Source: Methanobacterium petrolearium
GTDB lineage: Archaea > Methanobacteriota > Methanobacteria > Methanobacteriales > Methanobacteriaceae
DNA length: 64,000 nucleotides
NCBI RefSeq assembly: GCF_017873625.1
Contig: NZ_JAGGKL010000005.1
Span: forward strand, 124,001-188,000
Direction of reading: 5' to 3'
A model generated the notes under the pieces. It saw nothing but the letters and a program-made list of their open reading frames with translations, made no database searches and was not told where the DNA came from. Positions within the stretch are counted from its first letter, which is position 1, and each line of letters starts with the position of its first letter. The position numbers and the translations under genes are program-made. Of the stretch, positions 30,870-44,364 are shown in pieces.

Positions 30870-32172
30870 ATGTCCCCCTCACCAGAGGTTTACTCAGATG
30901 ACGTCGAGCAGAAGGTGGAACTTCATAAAAACCTTTTTTAAGGGTTCTTTCAACTTTTACTTTTTCTTTTGCATCGTTGCGAATTTTATTCCCACATTGA
31001 GGGCACTTATAACCTTTACCTGTTCCTGCGGATTTCATACGTTTCCCACATTCACAGAGGGGATTGACGTATTTATATAGGGCTGCTAAATTAATGATCT
31101 GGATTTTTTCCACATTCAATGTTCCTTTTCGTCCGATTCCACCGTAAACTATCAGTTGGTCTCCAGGAAATAGTTGGCGTACCAGTTCTCGAAACTGTTT
31201 GGTAGGTTCATAAGCAGCACATTCTACTTCTCCAGATTCATCTATCAGGGTGAAAATTACATGTCCTCCTTCAATAACCACCGGAAGGTCCTTTACCTGG
31301 CCTTTGACAATGTAACACTGGAATTGTTCCATTTTTGCAATGTTTCCTGCAACTTGCAGATGCATGTCAGTGTGCTGGTTGGTTATAAACACCTTAAAAC
31401 GTTCTATGGGTTCGGAAACATTCACCAGTTTATGAGCCTCTAACACAGCATCCTCAGTTTCACCCCTAATACCATAAAGCACTGGACATGGTGTGTGTGG
31501 AGTAATGGCCACATATCCTTCATCTAAATTATCAAAAGTATCTGGATATGTTTTCCTGTTCATTTCTCGGACAGATTCTGCATCCACCAATCTCTTTTTA
31601 CCATAATTTGCCGGGTCACGGTAGGCTAGTAATTCATAGGTAACATCATCTAAGGGGCAACCAATGGCAGCCAGGGAGCCAATAATTCCCCTCCCTTTTT
31701 TAAACTTGAATAATTCTACACCCAATTTATCTGCTAACTTTTCAGCTTCAGCCTGTTTAACTATGGTTCTAATGGTTTTCAAGGCAAAACTTTGAAGTTC
31801 GGGAGTTACCTCTCCCTCATAAAATACCAGACCAGGATTGGTTTTAGGATCTTCCATAACAGATAGTTCGTTTACCAGGTCAAAGATAAGTTTTTTAGCA
31901 TTGATAATTTCTTTTTCTGACTTTAAAACCATTTTAAATGATACTGCCCCATTTCCCCTGGTTTTATAGGGTGCAAATGGGTTCAGGCGTATTAAGCGTG
32001 GTGGACCATCCACCCTGAAACCACAAGCTTTAAGTCGGTCCATAATCACACAACATATATATGTGGTGCACATTCCACTGGCAGAATCTGTGTCATCCAT
32101 ACCAACGTAAACTTTAAACGAATCTGAATTAACTGAGTTAAAATCTGAATTAGCTGTATCAATATTATTCAT
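30868..32172 (-). CDS. tiaS: tRNA(Ile2) 2-agmatinylcytidine synthetase TiaS
   Basis: The enzyme of about 434 residues attaches agmatine to C34 of tRNA-Ile(CAU) using ATP, so that it reads AUA codons. The N-terminal kinase-like part holds YVGMDDTDSASGMCTT, the central part has a ferredoxin-like domain with HTPCPVLYGIRG, then an OB-fold (VIYGGIGRKGTLNVEKI). At the C-terminus is a zinc ribbon, CECGKRMKSAG then KCPQCGNK. An upstream ATG (32211) is in frame, but GGTGAT (minus strand, 32186-32181) fits ATG 32172. It is divergent from the regulator at 32198. Confidence 0.93.
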   Translation of the reverse strand: MNNIDTANSDFNSVNSDSFKVYVGMDDTDSASGMCTTYICCVIMDRLKACGFRVDGPPRLIRLNPFAPYKTRGNGAVSFKMVLKSEKEIINAKKLIFDLVNELSVMEDPKTNPGLVFYEGEVTPELQSFALKTIRTIVKQAEAEKLADKLGVELFKFKKGRGIIGSLAAIGCPLDDVTYELLAYRDPANYGKKRLVDAESVREMNRKTYPDTFDNLDEGYVAITPHTPCPVLYGIRGETEDAVLEAHKLVNVSEPIERFKVFITNQHTDMHLQVAGNIAKMEQFQCYIVKGQVKDLPVVIEGGHVIFTLIDESGEVECAAYEPTKQFRELVRQLFPGDQLIVYGGIGRKGTLNVEKIQIINLAALYKYVNPLCECGKRMKSAGTGKGYKCPQCGNKIRNDAKEKVKVERTLKKGFYEVPPSARRHLSKPLVRGT

Positions 32173-32197
32173 ATCAAAAATCACCGGGTGTTTTTTA

Positions 32198-33169
<972 letters not shown>

Positions 33170-33200
33170 TCCAATCAAATTTTTATATCATTCCTCTTAC

Positions 33201-33238
33201 TTTTTTTATAAATAAAAGATGAATTTTTTTATATTTTT
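33201..33238. terminator. T-rich terminator after the HTH regulator
   Basis: Three T-runs (33201-33207, 33224-33230, 33234-33239) lie in the convergent gap between the regulator and the minus-strand gene ending at 33295. Confidence 0.4.
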
Positions 33239-33294
33239 TAATAAAGGAAGAATTAACCAAATATTTAATGGAAAATATTTTTATGAACGGTTTG

Positions 33295-34050
33295 TCATCG
33301 ACTGGCTAGTTTAAGAAAGGTTTCTTCAGCTTCAGCCTCAGAAGCTATGCCCACGGCCACCATATCTATAAAATCTAGGGTTTTAAGGTAATCAAATGCA
33401 TCATCTGGTGTCATTATTCCTGCAGCTAGTACTTTCTTGGCCATCACTGTTTTATCAAGATTCGTGATTAATTCTCTGAACTTAGCCCTATCTTCTGGTC
33501 CATGAGTATCACAATCCATCAAATATCCAAGACGATTAACTGGAACACCGTAAATCTGGAAATCATCCAAAACCGGTGAATTTAAGAGTTTACTGGTTGT
33601 CTTAAATGGTGTATGGGTCACCAAGCCTGGAATAGCCCCAGTATCATTTATCACATCCAGTTTTTCACCTAACAAATCCCAGTTGCACTGGTCAGTGACC
33701 GATGCATGTAATAATATGGCCTTGGCTTCTAATCGTGTGAGAAGTTCTACATCATCAACCCCTTTTTCGGGGTCCGGGCGGGTTGTGGCCACAATATCCA
33801 TGGGAAACCCTTCATCACGTGCCATTTGAAGGGCTTCAACCACTGGGGGGTAGGGTAAAAGTTGTATTCCCCTCACTCCCAACTGGTAAGATTTGGCTAT
33901 GATACTGGCCATGGCTTCTGGCTTTCGGTAGAGATCTAGAATATAAAGTCGGGCGCGATGTCCAAACTGTGGTGCTCCAATAAATGGAGAAGTTCCCAGC
34001 AAAGTTCTGGGCAGTTTTTGGCCATTTATTTCAATAAAACCTTCTAACAT
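33295..34050 (-). CDS. Conserved archaeal TIM-barrel-like protein, unknown function
   Basis: The 251-residue soluble protein follows an alternating strand-helix barrel pattern (YQLGVRGIQLLPYPPVVEALQMA, GFPMDIVATTRPDP, EAKAILLHASVTDQCNWDLL, VMAKKVLAAGIMTPDDAFDYLKTLDFIDMVAVGIAS). It resembles aldo/keto-reductase-type or other beta/alpha barrel enzymes, but no active-site motif was recognised. It starts with a conserved GFIEINGQKLPRTLLGTSPF. It is 15 bases after a YbjQ-family gene and may share its transcript. Confidence 0.6.
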   Translation of the reverse strand: MLEGFIEINGQKLPRTLLGTSPFIGAPQFGHRARLYILDLYRKPEAMASIIAKSYQLGVRGIQLLPYPPVVEALQMARDEGFPMDIVATTRPDPEKGVDDVELLTRLEAKAILLHASVTDQCNWDLLGEKLDVINDTGAIPGLVTHTPFKTTSKLLNSPVLDDFQIYGVPVNRLGYLMDCDTHGPEDRAKFRELITNLDKTVMAKKVLAAGIMTPDDAFDYLKTLDFIDMVAVGIASEAEAEETFLKLASR

Positions 34051-34064
34051 TGCAATCTTTACCT

Positions 34065-34406
34065 TTATTCAACTTTTTGAGCCACTACAGCAGTTCCATA
34101 AACCAGGATCTCTTGCATGATGTCAGAAATATCGTTGGAATCATAGCGGGCACTGATTATGGCATTGGCTCCCATGGCCCGGGCATGATCCATGGCCCTG
34201 TGAAGGGCTTCTTCTCGGGTTTCTTCCATCATACTAACATATTCCTTGATCTCCCCACCAAACATGGAACGTATCCCTGCACCTATCTGTCCACCAACAC
34301 CTCTACTGCGCACAGTGAGACCATATACAAAGCCTTTAGTTTCGGTAATCTCATATCCAGGTATGTAATTAGAGCTCACAATTATATATTCATCCACTGA
34401 AACCAT
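34065..34406 (-). CDS. YbjQ/UPF0145 family protein
   Basis: The product of about 113 residues belongs to the YbjQ family (DUF74, sometimes called heavy-metal-binding), which forms pentamers of unknown role. The typical pieces are IVSSNYIPGYEITETKGFVYGLTVRSRG, a central GAGIRSMFGGEIKEYV, and MGANAIISARYD. The frame opens at TTG 34412, but GGAGGT with an 8-base spacing points to ATG 34406. Confidence 0.85.
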   Translation of the reverse strand: MVSVDEYIIVSSNYIPGYEITETKGFVYGLTVRSRGVGGQIGAGIRSMFGGEIKEYVSMMEETREEALHRAMDHARAMGANAIISARYDSNDISDIMQEILVYGTAVVAQKVE

Positions 34407-34759
34407 GATCAAACCTCCAAATGTTAATCTTATGTTTTCCCTTTATTTCCTTACATATATTACCTTTTTTGAAAGGTATTTAAAAGTTCACTGATAACTC
34501 TCAATAATCATTAAATATAAAACTCATGCTTTTTTTAGGTTTTAAATCTTTAATATTGATTTTAAATTTCAATTGATTTATATCCAACAAAAAATAATAA
34601 AAAAATCACTTTAACTTCCTTATTTAAATTAGATAATTTTTTTTTATCTAAGTTCTTGACGATTCAACAAATTTAAATCTCTATCATTTCAATTAAATTA
34701 TATCACTTCAAAAAAATAATTTAACCATAGTAGAACTGGACCTTAAGGCTGGTAAAAAA
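34407..34759. other. AT-rich divergent intergenic region upstream of serA
   Basis: About 350 bases without a gene. It contains two clean inverted repeats: TACCTTT-4-AAAGGTA (34461-34478) and TTAGATAA-7-TTATCTAA (about 34629-34651). Either could be a regulator site or an RNA hairpin. It must contain the promoters for serA and for the YbjQ gene. Confidence 0.4.
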
Positions 34760-36349
<1,590 letters not shown>

Positions 36350-36527
36350 TTGTCATCTTTAAAATTGTGTTTTAAACCATTTTTATCTATTTTTTTTATT
36401 TTTTTATATGCTTCTGCTTTTTTATTTAAATTTTTTGTCTAATTTTTGAGTTTAAATTATTATGCGCAGTTAGATCGTTGTCTGGTAATTAGGTTATTCA
36501 GTAATTAGATTGTAGTTTATTCAGTAA

Positions 36528-36971
36528 TTAGATTATTCGATAATTGATCATTTCACCAAAAGTATCATAGCCTATCATACTTTCTTCGGTGTAAGGTTGG
36601 GCAATTATCAAATGAAACAATCCATTCTTGGCAAAAAAGTGCAAATCTGCAGTAGAGGGAGTAGCATTTGGAATAGGATGACTGTGAACCGATCCCACTG
36701 TTTCAGTGGTCATGGGCATCATGAATGTTTTCATAACCGCACTCTGATTTGAGGTTTCACCAGGTAAAAAAACAAGACCCTCTACCTTTAAAACTCCTTC
36801 ATGGATTTTTCCTTCCAGCAGGGCCATGAATTCCAGAGGATGGGATTGTCTGGCTATCTGGATTATTTCGTCCACAACTTCCCGGTCTATGAGAATTTCC
36901 TGGAAATCTTTACCCTGGTTTCCCAGGAGGATCTCAATAACTCTGTCAACCCAACCTTTTTTTTCATACAT
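36528..36971 (-). CDS. JAMM (Mov34/MPN) metalloprotease domain protein
   Basis: The protein of about 147 residues has the JAMM zinc motif, with upstream Glu in LEFMALLEG and [14 protein letters not shown] (HxHx7Sx2D). Archaeal JAMM proteins can remove ubiquitin-like SAMP or act on small modifiers, and the substrate here is unknown. Upstream sequence in frame to 37013 is TATA-like and not coding in character. ATG 36971 lies about 30 bases from the TATA element and has no ribosome binding site, so the mRNA may be leaderless. Confidence 0.82.
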   Translation of the reverse strand: MYEKKGWVDRVIEILLGNQGKDFQEILIDREVVDEIIQIARQSHPLEFMALLEGKIHEGVLKVEGLVFLPGETSNQSAVMKTFMMPMTTETVGSVHSHPIPNATPSTADLHFFAKNGLFHLIIAQPYTEESMIGYDTFGEMINYRII

Positions 36972-36993
36972 AGGATCAGTTTGTGATAATGGT

Positions 36994-37010
36994 ATTATAA
37001 TATATAATAT
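36994..37010 (-). promoter_or_regulatory. Strong TATA element of the JAMM gene (minus strand)
   Basis: On the minus strand it reads ATATTATATATTATAAT. Transcription from about 25 bases downstream would begin at or near ATG 36971. Confidence 0.5.
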
Positions 37011-37036
37011 CAACTAGTTCTTCATTAAATGATCAA

Positions 37037-37780
<744 letters not shown>

Positions 37781-38102
37781 GTAATCAACAAAGATTTCTT
37801 TTTTAGATTTTTTTTAAATTAAATGTTAATCAATGTTCCAACTTTAATATTTCTTTCAATTTTAATATTTTTTTACAACAGTTTTATAATTGATTTGGTT
37901 ATTGGAAGATGTTTATCTAATTAATATATGGATTTAAACAAATATGCAATTATGAAAATTTTTTGAAATAATTGGCTAGGATAAAATTTAATCAAGATTA
38001 TATGGACTGAAACGGAGTTCACTAACTGAAGTGAAGTTCAATAGAAAAGTTCAACAAAATAGAGGATTATTTATTGTAAAAAAGATTTTTGGCTGATTTG
38101 AT
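37781..38102. other. AT-rich intergenic region, no gene seen
   Basis: About 320 bases upstream of thg1 (minus) and downstream of nadX. There is a TATA-like AATTTAAAAAAAATC about 35 bases before the thg1 ATG. No ORF of interest. Confidence 0.4.
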
Positions 38103-38867
38103 TCAGGTTCCTATCAATAAATTCTCGTTAAGACTGTTTAACAGTTTAATGGCAGAATAAGCAGCCATAACACTTGTTTTAGGATTCATGGAACATCGGA
38201 GGTTGCTGGTCATGGTGTGGAATTCTCCGAAATCTCCCACCACTTCTAATTCATGCATGTTGCGATCCACCTGGGGATCTGCAATTATTTTAACTTCAAT
38301 TTCTTGACCGGCAGCCATACTAACTGTAGCGGCTACATTGATGTTTAGAGGGAATTTTTTCACAGCTTCGGTGGCTTTTCCCTGGTAGAGGATGGTCTCT
38401 TTTTCAGTGGTGATCCCAAGTGAACGGGGTGGTTTCCTAGTTACCAAAGTAACTCGCTGTATTTTGCCCAAAGACGCGGCTTTGATTCCGTCAAGACCTA
38501 CTATGGCGCCTGAAGGAGCATATATCTTGCAGTTATTTTTTTTAGCCAGTTTTTCCAGGTTTAATCTGATTTTTGGATTTAACAGGCCCCCAACACTCAT
38601 AACAATAACATCTTTACCTTCTTTAAGGATAATGGGAACCATTTCCTCCACAGCTTTAGGTGACGCAGCTTCAATCACCAGGTCGACATGGCTTAACATG
38701 TCTTTCAGGTCTAGAACCACTCTTCCATCAACTTGTGATGCTAAATTTTCGGCTCTTTCCATGTCCCGGTCGTAAAAATATTTTATTTCAACACCCAGTT
38801 TTCCTTCACTGGCGAAATTTGTTATAATGTTAGCTATGGCACCGCATCCCAGGATACCAACTATCAT
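38103..38867 (-). CDS. nadX: L-aspartate dehydrogenase
   Basis: The 254-residue enzyme oxidises aspartate to iminoaspartate with NAD(P)+, the first step in NAD synthesis in many archaea. It has the dinucleotide-binding start [12 protein letters not shown], the core [16 protein letters not shown], and the conserved C-terminal [11 protein letters not shown] and the catalytic His region [10 protein letters not shown]. It lies 4 bases after the PRC-barrel gene and is probably in its operon. Confidence 0.9.
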   Translation of the reverse strand: MIVGILGCGAIANIITNFASEGKLGVEIKYFYDRDMERAENLASQVDGRVVLDLKDMLSHVDLVIEAASPKAVEEMVPIILKEGKDVIVMSVGGLLNPKIRLNLEKLAKKNNCKIYAPSGAIVGLDGIKAASLGKIQRVTLVTRKPPRSLGITTEKETILYQGKATEAVKKFPLNINVAATVSMAAGQEIEVKIIADPQVDRNMHELEVVGDFGEFHTMTSNLRCSMNPKTSVMAAYSAIKLLNSLNENLLIGT

Positions 38868-38871
38868 TTAT

Positions 38872-39201
38872 TTATATCTCCGCACTGGCAGGTTTGCTGG
38901 GTTCTTTTATTTCTGGACTTATAAGTAAAATATCTCCAACTGCCTGAACTCTATCGTAAGGTATTTCTACAGTCCCTTCCTCTTTTAAAGGTCTGATTTC
39001 ATCTCCTTCAGGAACTATTCTTATGCTTTTTGTTATAACATCTTTAATGCCAACACTTTTCTTATCAGGGTTCATGGCAACAGCTTTTAGGGTTGAAACC
39101 CTACCTTTTTTAATGTTTAAGATCACGTCCTGAATGCGTCCCACGTACTTTCCGCGGGTGGTGTATACATCTAAGTTATATAGGTTAGTCAATTCCACCA
39201 T
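38872..39201 (-). CDS. PRC-barrel domain protein
   Basis: The protein of about 109 residues has an N-terminal PRC-barrel domain (YTTRGKYVGRIQDVILNIKKGRVSTLKAVAMNPDKKSVGIKDVITKSIRIVPEG). PRC-barrels occur in RNA- or photosystem-associated proteins. The archaeal ones are mostly of unknown role, possibly RNA-processing partners. The frame continues 24 codons upstream, but GAGAGGTGG lies just in front of ATG 39201, which is taken as the start. Confidence 0.8.
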   Translation of the reverse strand: MVELTNLYNLDVYTTRGKYVGRIQDVILNIKKGRVSTLKAVAMNPDKKSVGIKDVITKSIRIVPEGDEIRPLKEEGTVEIPYDRVQAVGDILLISPEIKEPSKPASAEI

Positions 39202-39530
39202 CTTTCCACCTCTCATTTTTTGGCACATGCCCCGGTCTTTTGAAAACCCATCTACATGCATCTCAGGGTGCACCGTTAACTAAATTAAATTAAAATCTTC
39301 CCTGTACTTAAATATTTCGAAAGAAGAGGTTATTTTCATCAAATTATTAATCAATATTAAGAGTAGTACCGTTAAATCAAGTAAGTCTTTCAATAATTAT
39401 AATAACATCCACAGATAAAACATGTAGCCCTAAAGAAGTATTAAAGCATAAAAGATAATGTAACTATGATGTGATTCTAATACTGAAGTTAATTTAAAAT
39501 GATTTGAACAATCTATGGTTAGGTGCTCTA
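39202..39530. other. Divergent intergenic region with minus-strand promoter
   Basis: About 330 bases upstream of two divergent genes. On the minus strand CGAAATATTTAAGTA (39306-39320) is a good BRE/TATA candidate for the PRC-barrel/nadX operon. No gene seen. Confidence 0.4.
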
Positions 39531-40256
39531 ATGTGGGATACCAGTGAAGATTACAGGCTCTTGGTGGTGGAAAAATCCATTGAACTTTTCCTGAAGACCG
39601 TTGAGGGTGCTAATTTAAAAGGTAAATGGAATAAAAAACAGGTCTTGCAGGCTGCCAGAAAAATGACATCTGAAATTCAAACCCTTTACTATTCATACTT
39701 ATCACCAGTTGAGATAGCAGAAACTCCTCAAATGGGTTTACTGGAAAAACAGGCAGACGAAATAAAAGAAGCTCTGGGAGGAGATCTATGGCACAAACAA
39801 TTTTTAGAACTTGCCAGTCGTGATGAGAAAGAAAAGCTGGAAGAAGCAATAGCCAAGATAAAATTCTTCTTTGAAACAATTTATGGGTTAAAACAACGTT
39901 TAAGTTTGGGTGAGATTAAAGATCCAGTGATGGGTGTGGATATTAAAAAAGGAGAAATTTTAAGTGTTTCCAAGCACCCTCAGGCTGATCAACTCCTGGT
40001 ATGTAATGTCAACCTACATGAACGGGCCATAACTGTTGTAACCAACGATCTTGAAGTGAAGGAGAAAAATCAGGTGGCGGTGGCCCTGCTACCTCCTGAA
40101 GTATTCATGGGGATAACCAGTGAAGGAATGTTTTTAGGTGCAGGTGCAGGTGTTCTTAAGGATGTAAAAGGTGATTTAGGGAAACTCCCTCATGGAATTC
40201 CTCTAGATGCGTTGAATGAAGCTAGAAATCTTGTAGAAACATTTTTGGGCAACTGA
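39531..40256 (+). CDS. Protein with C-terminal tRNA-binding (EMAP/MetG-type) domain
   Basis: The product of about 241 residues has an N-terminal helical domain of unknown function (about 1-130, with [21 protein letters not shown]). It continues with a C-terminal OB-fold tRNA-binding domain ([31 protein letters not shown], then [19 protein letters not shown]). The second part resembles the C-terminal module of methionyl-tRNA synthetase, here as a free-standing protein. The frame starts at TTG 39504, but AGGTG points to ATG 39531. Confidence 0.72.
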   Translation: MWDTSEDYRLLVVEKSIELFLKTVEGANLKGKWNKKQVLQAARKMTSEIQTLYYSYLSPVEIAETPQMGLLEKQADEIKEALGGDLWHKQFLELASRDEKEKLEEAIAKIKFFFETIYGLKQRLSLGEIKDPVMGVDIKKGEILSVSKHPQADQLLVCNVNLHERAITVVTNDLEVKEKNQVAVALLPPEVFMGITSEGMFLGAGAGVLKDVKGDLGKLPHGIPLDALNEARNLVETFLGN

Positions 40257-40377
40257 AATCGTTTTATATTCATTATAATTTTTCATATCTTTTTATTATT
40301 TTTATAATTCTGGTTATGGGAACTGTTATTAAATTATAATCTGGATTATGTGTGGGCAGTGTTTTTAAGGATTGAAT

Positions 40378-41784
40378 TCAGCCGATGATTACCATTTTGC
40401 TGCGGGTCATATCTTCCACAGCATATTTAACTCCTTCTTTACCCATCCCACTCATTTTAAACCCTCCGAAGAGCATGTTATCCGTACGGAATGTGGGTTG
40501 TTTATTGATTAGTACAGAACCTGCCTCTATTTGGTTTACGGCTATTTTCGCATTTTCTATACTCTGGGTGAAAACACCTGCTTGCAATCCATACTGGGTA
40601 TTGTTAGCCACCCGAATGGCTTCATTTAGGTTTTTAACCCGGATTATTGGGGATAATGGGCCAAAAGTCTCTTTTTTAACCAGTTCCATTTCCTCATGAA
40701 CATTATCAAGTACTGTGGCTTCATAAAAAGCTCCTTTTCGCCTACCTCCACAGAGTAATTGAGCTCCATTTCCAACAGCATCATCAACAACTCTTTCCAC
40801 ATGGATAGCAGCTTCTTCATCAATTAACGGACCAATATCTGTGTCTGGATCCATTGGATCTCCCATCTTTAGTTTTCTGGTGGAGGATACAAACTGGTCT
40901 GTGAATTGGTCAGCTATTTTTTCATGGAGAATAATCCTTTTTACTCCCATACAGACCTGCCCTGCATTAAGGTATGCTCCACTTACCGCTGCTGTGACGG
41001 CAACATCAATGTTTGCATCATCCATAACTATCATGGGATCATTTCCTCCCAGTTCCATTGTTAATTTTTTCATTCCTGCTTTTTGGGCTATGGAAACTCC
41101 GGTGGGTATGCTTCCAGTGAAGGAGATTTTATTCACCAATGGACTGGTTACCATTGCATCCCCTAAAATTTCACCACCACCAGTTACACTGTTAACTGCT
41201 CCATCAGGCAGATGTTTTGCCAAGATCTCTGCCATCTTAAGGCTGGCTAGAGGTGCTTTACTGGATGGTTTTAAAACCACGGTGTTTTTGGCAGCCAGAG
41301 CCGGGGCTAACTTATGCATAGCCAGGTTCACAGGATAGTTGAAAGGGGTGATTGCGGCAACCACTCCCAGAGGGATCTTCATTGTAAATCCAAAAACGTT
41401 TTTACCAGCAATGGCAGCATCCATAGGAACAGTTTCTCCATAGATCCTTTTTGCTTCCTCTGCAGCCATAAGTAATGTTTGTAGGGATCTGTCCATCTCT
41501 ATTTTAGAGTCCCTTATTGGTTTCCCGGTTTCAAGACAGATGAGTTTAGATATTTCCTTAGATTTTTCTTTTAATTCCTGGTGGATATCGTAGAGTATCC
41601 TGGATACTTTACGGGAAGACATAGCCTGCATGGATTTTTTAGCCTTATTAGCGGCATTGATAGCATTTTTCACATCTTCTCTGTTCCCTTGAGGCACATG
41701 ATCCACAATTTCATTGTTGAAAGGATTTAGAACAGCGATTTTTTCGTCTTTATCAATCAATTTCCCGTTTATTAACATCTTCAT
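40378..41784 (-). CDS. cofA: Lactaldehyde dehydrogenase (F420 biosynthesis type)
   Basis: The enzyme of about 468 residues is an aldehyde dehydrogenase closest in appearance to archaeal CofA, which oxidises lactaldehyde to lactate, a precursor of coenzyme F420. Active-site parts are [29 protein letters not shown] (Glu general base) and [15 protein letters not shown] (catalytic Cys). Other NAD(P)-dependent aldehyde oxidation is possible. The frame starts at 41814, but GGGCGAT favours ATG 41784. No F420 gene lies next to it. Confidence 0.8.
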   Translation of the reverse strand: MKMLINGKLIDKDEKIAVLNPFNNEIVDHVPQGNREDVKNAINAANKAKKSMQAMSSRKVSRILYDIHQELKEKSKEISKLICLETGKPIRDSKIEMDRSLQTLLMAAEEAKRIYGETVPMDAAIAGKNVFGFTMKIPLGVVAAITPFNYPVNLAMHKLAPALAAKNTVVLKPSSKAPLASLKMAEILAKHLPDGAVNSVTGGGEILGDAMVTSPLVNKISFTGSIPTGVSIAQKAGMKKLTMELGGNDPMIVMDDANIDVAVTAAVSGAYLNAGQVCMGVKRIILHEKIADQFTDQFVSSTRKLKMGDPMDPDTDIGPLIDEEAAIHVERVVDDAVGNGAQLLCGGRRKGAFYEATVLDNVHEEMELVKKETFGPLSPIIRVKNLNEAIRVANNTQYGLQAGVFTQSIENAKIAVNQIEAGSVLINKQPTFRTDNMLFGGFKMSGMGKEGVKYAVEDMTRSKMVIIG

Positions 41785-41930
41785 AAATATCGCCCAGTTA
41801 ACTGGAATTAACAAGTTAAAAAAAGGTTTATTATCCAGTTTTTTTTTTATTTGAATTACTCTATAAAAACGATTTTAGAAAAAATTAAAGGTAGGATCCA
41901 ATTTTTAGATCACAGTTGAATTATTTGGGT

Positions 41931-42128
41931 TTAGTTAAAGCTTTCATTAATTTCCTGAAGGCTTTTGTCAATGTCCTGAACTTCACTACCATTGGTCAGT
42001 TCATCGCCCATATCATGCACATAATTTCGGTAGACGATCATTGCTATCAGAACTATGACAATGATACCTCCGAATAGTAATACAAATTCAGCAGAAGTCT
42101 GGGCTGCTTCATCTTCTATAATTCCCAT
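41931..42128 (-). CDS. Archaeal type IV pilin (class III signal, QxSxEF)
   Basis: The product of about 65 residues has a short N-terminus, then the cleavage and packing motif EAAQTSAEFVLLFGG, in which EppA-type peptidases cut in front of Gln10. A single hydrophobic helix (GGIIVIVLIAMIVY) and a short acidic tail follow. It is a pilin of the DUF361-type family of methanogens. ATG 42128 with GTGAT in front fits better than ATG 42143. It lies just downstream of a TadC-type platform gene, as expected for one pilus locus. Confidence 0.8.
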   Translation of the reverse strand: MGIIEDEAAQTSAEFVLLFGGIIVIVLIAMIVYRNYVHDMGDELTNGSEVQDIDKSLQEINESFN

Positions 42129-42160
42129 CTCTATCACTTCCATGTATAATACCCAATTAA

Positions 42161-43093
42161 TTATATACCAAGTATCATTGGCGCGACAATTCCCATGACA
42201 TAAAAGATGGCATAAGCCGCTGGAACCAGTAATAATGCGTATTTAACTCCTTTTCGTGGACTTCCATACATAACTATTCCCATTAATAAGCCTGCAATTA
42301 CTGAGTGGATGATGATGTATCCGGCGGCACTGGTTTGAGCAGCACCTGCCAGGGGGTTGACTTTACCAGCCGATGCAATGAAACTGGAATAGGTCATTAT
42401 CATACCCAATGCAAATGGAGCAGCAATAACAGCGGATATTAACAGGAACATCACCGACATCATGACATTGGCTCTTCTCTCCCTTTGCAAAGCCAGAACC
42501 GCCCTTAAATCTTCTGCAACTGTTTCAATAACATCTGCAAGGCTACCTCCCACTTTCCTGCCCTCTATTATCATCCTAAATGTTCTGTCTAATGTTTTAG
42601 ATTTTAGACGTTCACCCATACCTAGAAGTGCATCTTCAAAGGTGCTTCCAATTTTAATTTCAATTACTGCCCTTTTCAGTTCATCTGTTAATGGGCCTTC
42701 TCCGTGTTTGGAGATGTCTTCCATGGCAGTTTCAACACCTACTCCTGAACGTAAAAGTGATGAGATCTGCCTTAAAAAATCAGGAGTACCCTGTTCAATG
42801 GCATCAATCCTGCGTTCCATCATGAAGAATATCCAAACAAGCATAATAATAGTAGGGGCGATTAAACCAAGAATGAAACCAATTAAAGGGTTCATACCTA
42901 AAACTAAAAATGGTATCAGCAGTATAATGCCCAGAATCAGTCCCGAACCTATAATCAGGGTTAAAAGATCAGACGCCTTAACATACATTCCAGAACGAAT
43001 CAGGGTTTCCTGTAAACGAACCATCCATCTGTCTGGAAAAATGCCATCAATGGTGTTGGATACTGGTGATAATGCGGAAGGTATGAGGGCCAT
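42161..43093 (-). CDS. tadC: TadC/GspF-type archaeal pilus platform protein
   Basis: The 310-residue polytopic membrane protein has two GspF-like halves. The central part [30 protein letters not shown] and [29 protein letters not shown] is diagnostic. It is the membrane platform that pairs with a secretion ATPase to assemble pili. AAAGGTGA precedes ATG 43093. Its pilin gene is 32 bases downstream. The ATPase is 8 kb away (50866). Confidence 0.85.
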   Translation of the reverse strand: MALIPSALSPVSNTIDGIFPDRWMVRLQETLIRSGMYVKASDLLTLIIGSGLILGIILLIPFLVLGMNPLIGFILGLIAPTIIMLVWIFFMMERRIDAIEQGTPDFLRQISSLLRSGVGVETAMEDISKHGEGPLTDELKRAVIEIKIGSTFEDALLGMGERLKSKTLDRTFRMIIEGRKVGGSLADVIETVAEDLRAVLALQRERRANVMMSVMFLLISAVIAAPFALGMIMTYSSFIASAGKVNPLAGAAQTSAAGYIIIHSVIAGLLMGIVMYGSPRKGVKYALLLVPAAYAIFYVMGIVAPMILGI

Positions 43094-43267
43094 TTTTTCA
43101 CCTTTGTATAAAATATGATATATAATATTAAGTTATTACTATAACTGTCTTTATATTATTATGCAAGAAGTATATATTATTTGCCTAATTCTATTCTGTG
43201 CTGGTACAATATTGTTATCGGTATAATATTATGTTGTTATGGAAAGTAGTTGAACATATTTAATCTT

Positions 43268-44290
43268 TTAGGGAGTTTTAGATAAAATTTTTCTAGGTAA
43301 TTTAGTTAAAATTTTAGTTCGGTTTTTTATTAGAACCATGTCTTCAACTCTGAGACCAAATTTCCCTTCCAAATATATTCCAGGTTCAACAGTAACCACC
43401 ATCCCTTTTTCCAACTTTTCATCACTTTTTGAGGATAATGATGGTTTTTCATGAACTTCTAGTCCCACTCCATGTCCAGTGGAATGAATGAAATATTTCC
43501 CATATCCATACTCCCGGATAACACTTCTTGCCACTTTATCAACATGGGATGCTTCTATTCCGGGTGTTATAGATTTAATAGCTTCTTTTTGAGCATCTAA
43601 AAGTATGGAAAGTATTTCTTCCTCTTTCGGAGTTTGAACTATGCTGCGGGTGATATCAGATGCATAGTTACGATAAAAAGCACCCCAATCAATCATCACA
43701 GGACGTTCCAGTTTTGAAGAAGTTGATGAGGCATGGGGGTTACTTGATCTTGGTCCTGAGGCCACTATTGTTTCGAAGGATGGTCGTAGGGAACCTGCTT
43801 TTCTCATGTTATACTCCAGCTTAGCTGCCAGTTCATCTTCACTTCCAGAAAATTTAGAAAAATCAATATCTTCAAAGGAATCTTCAGCAATTCTGATGGC
43901 TCCCTCAATTTTCTTAATCTCACTTTTTGATTTAAACACTCTAAAACTTTCAATAATATCATTAGGAACTGTTTCAAAGTCTTGACATATTTTTTTATAC
44001 GTCCCAACACTCATGGAATTTTCTATACCTATCTTTCCCTTCAAAGTTTCCTTAAGTGATTTTTTAAGTTCATCGAGAGATTTAAATTCTTTTACAGGTA
44101 CACAAGATTGGGATTGGGCTAATTCTATATCTAACTTTGTGGAGAAAAGTACTGGTTCTTCTTTAATGATTAAAACAGATGCACTTGAAGGCTTAAAACC
44201 AGTTACATATGCTATATTTTCTGGTTTAAGAATAAATAACGATTCCAATTTTTCTTGGTTCATCCTATCTGTTATTTCTTGGATTTTCAT
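43268..44290 (-). CDS. M24 family Xaa-Pro aminopeptidase
   Basis: The enzyme of about 340 residues removes N-terminal residues ahead of proline. It has the creatinase-type N-terminal domain (about 1-120) and the pita-bread metallopeptidase fold, whose metal ligands are seen in [21 protein letters not shown] (two Asp), [15 protein letters not shown] (His) and [11 protein letters not shown] and GLRVEDM (two Glu). The frame starts at a TTG (44305), but ATG 44290 is preferred. A TATA element about 22 bases upstream suggests a leaderless or near-leaderless mRNA. Confidence 0.88.
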   Translation of the reverse strand: MKIQEITDRMNQEKLESLFILKPENIAYVTGFKPSSASVLIIKEEPVLFSTKLDIELAQSQSCVPVKEFKSLDELKKSLKETLKGKIGIENSMSVGTYKKICQDFETVPNDIIESFRVFKSKSEIKKIEGAIRIAEDSFEDIDFSKFSGSEDELAAKLEYNMRKAGSLRPSFETIVASGPRSSNPHASSTSSKLERPVMIDWGAFYRNYASDITRSIVQTPKEEEILSILLDAQKEAIKSITPGIEASHVDKVARSVIREYGYGKYFIHSTGHGVGLEVHEKPSLSSKSDEKLEKGMVVTVEPGIYLEGKFGLRVEDMVLIKNRTKILTKLPRKILSKTP

Positions 44291-44364
44291 AGTAAACCGT
44301 ACCAAATTTATATAAAATATTGAGGGAAATTATTTATAAATGAGTAGGAGTTCTTTAGTATATT

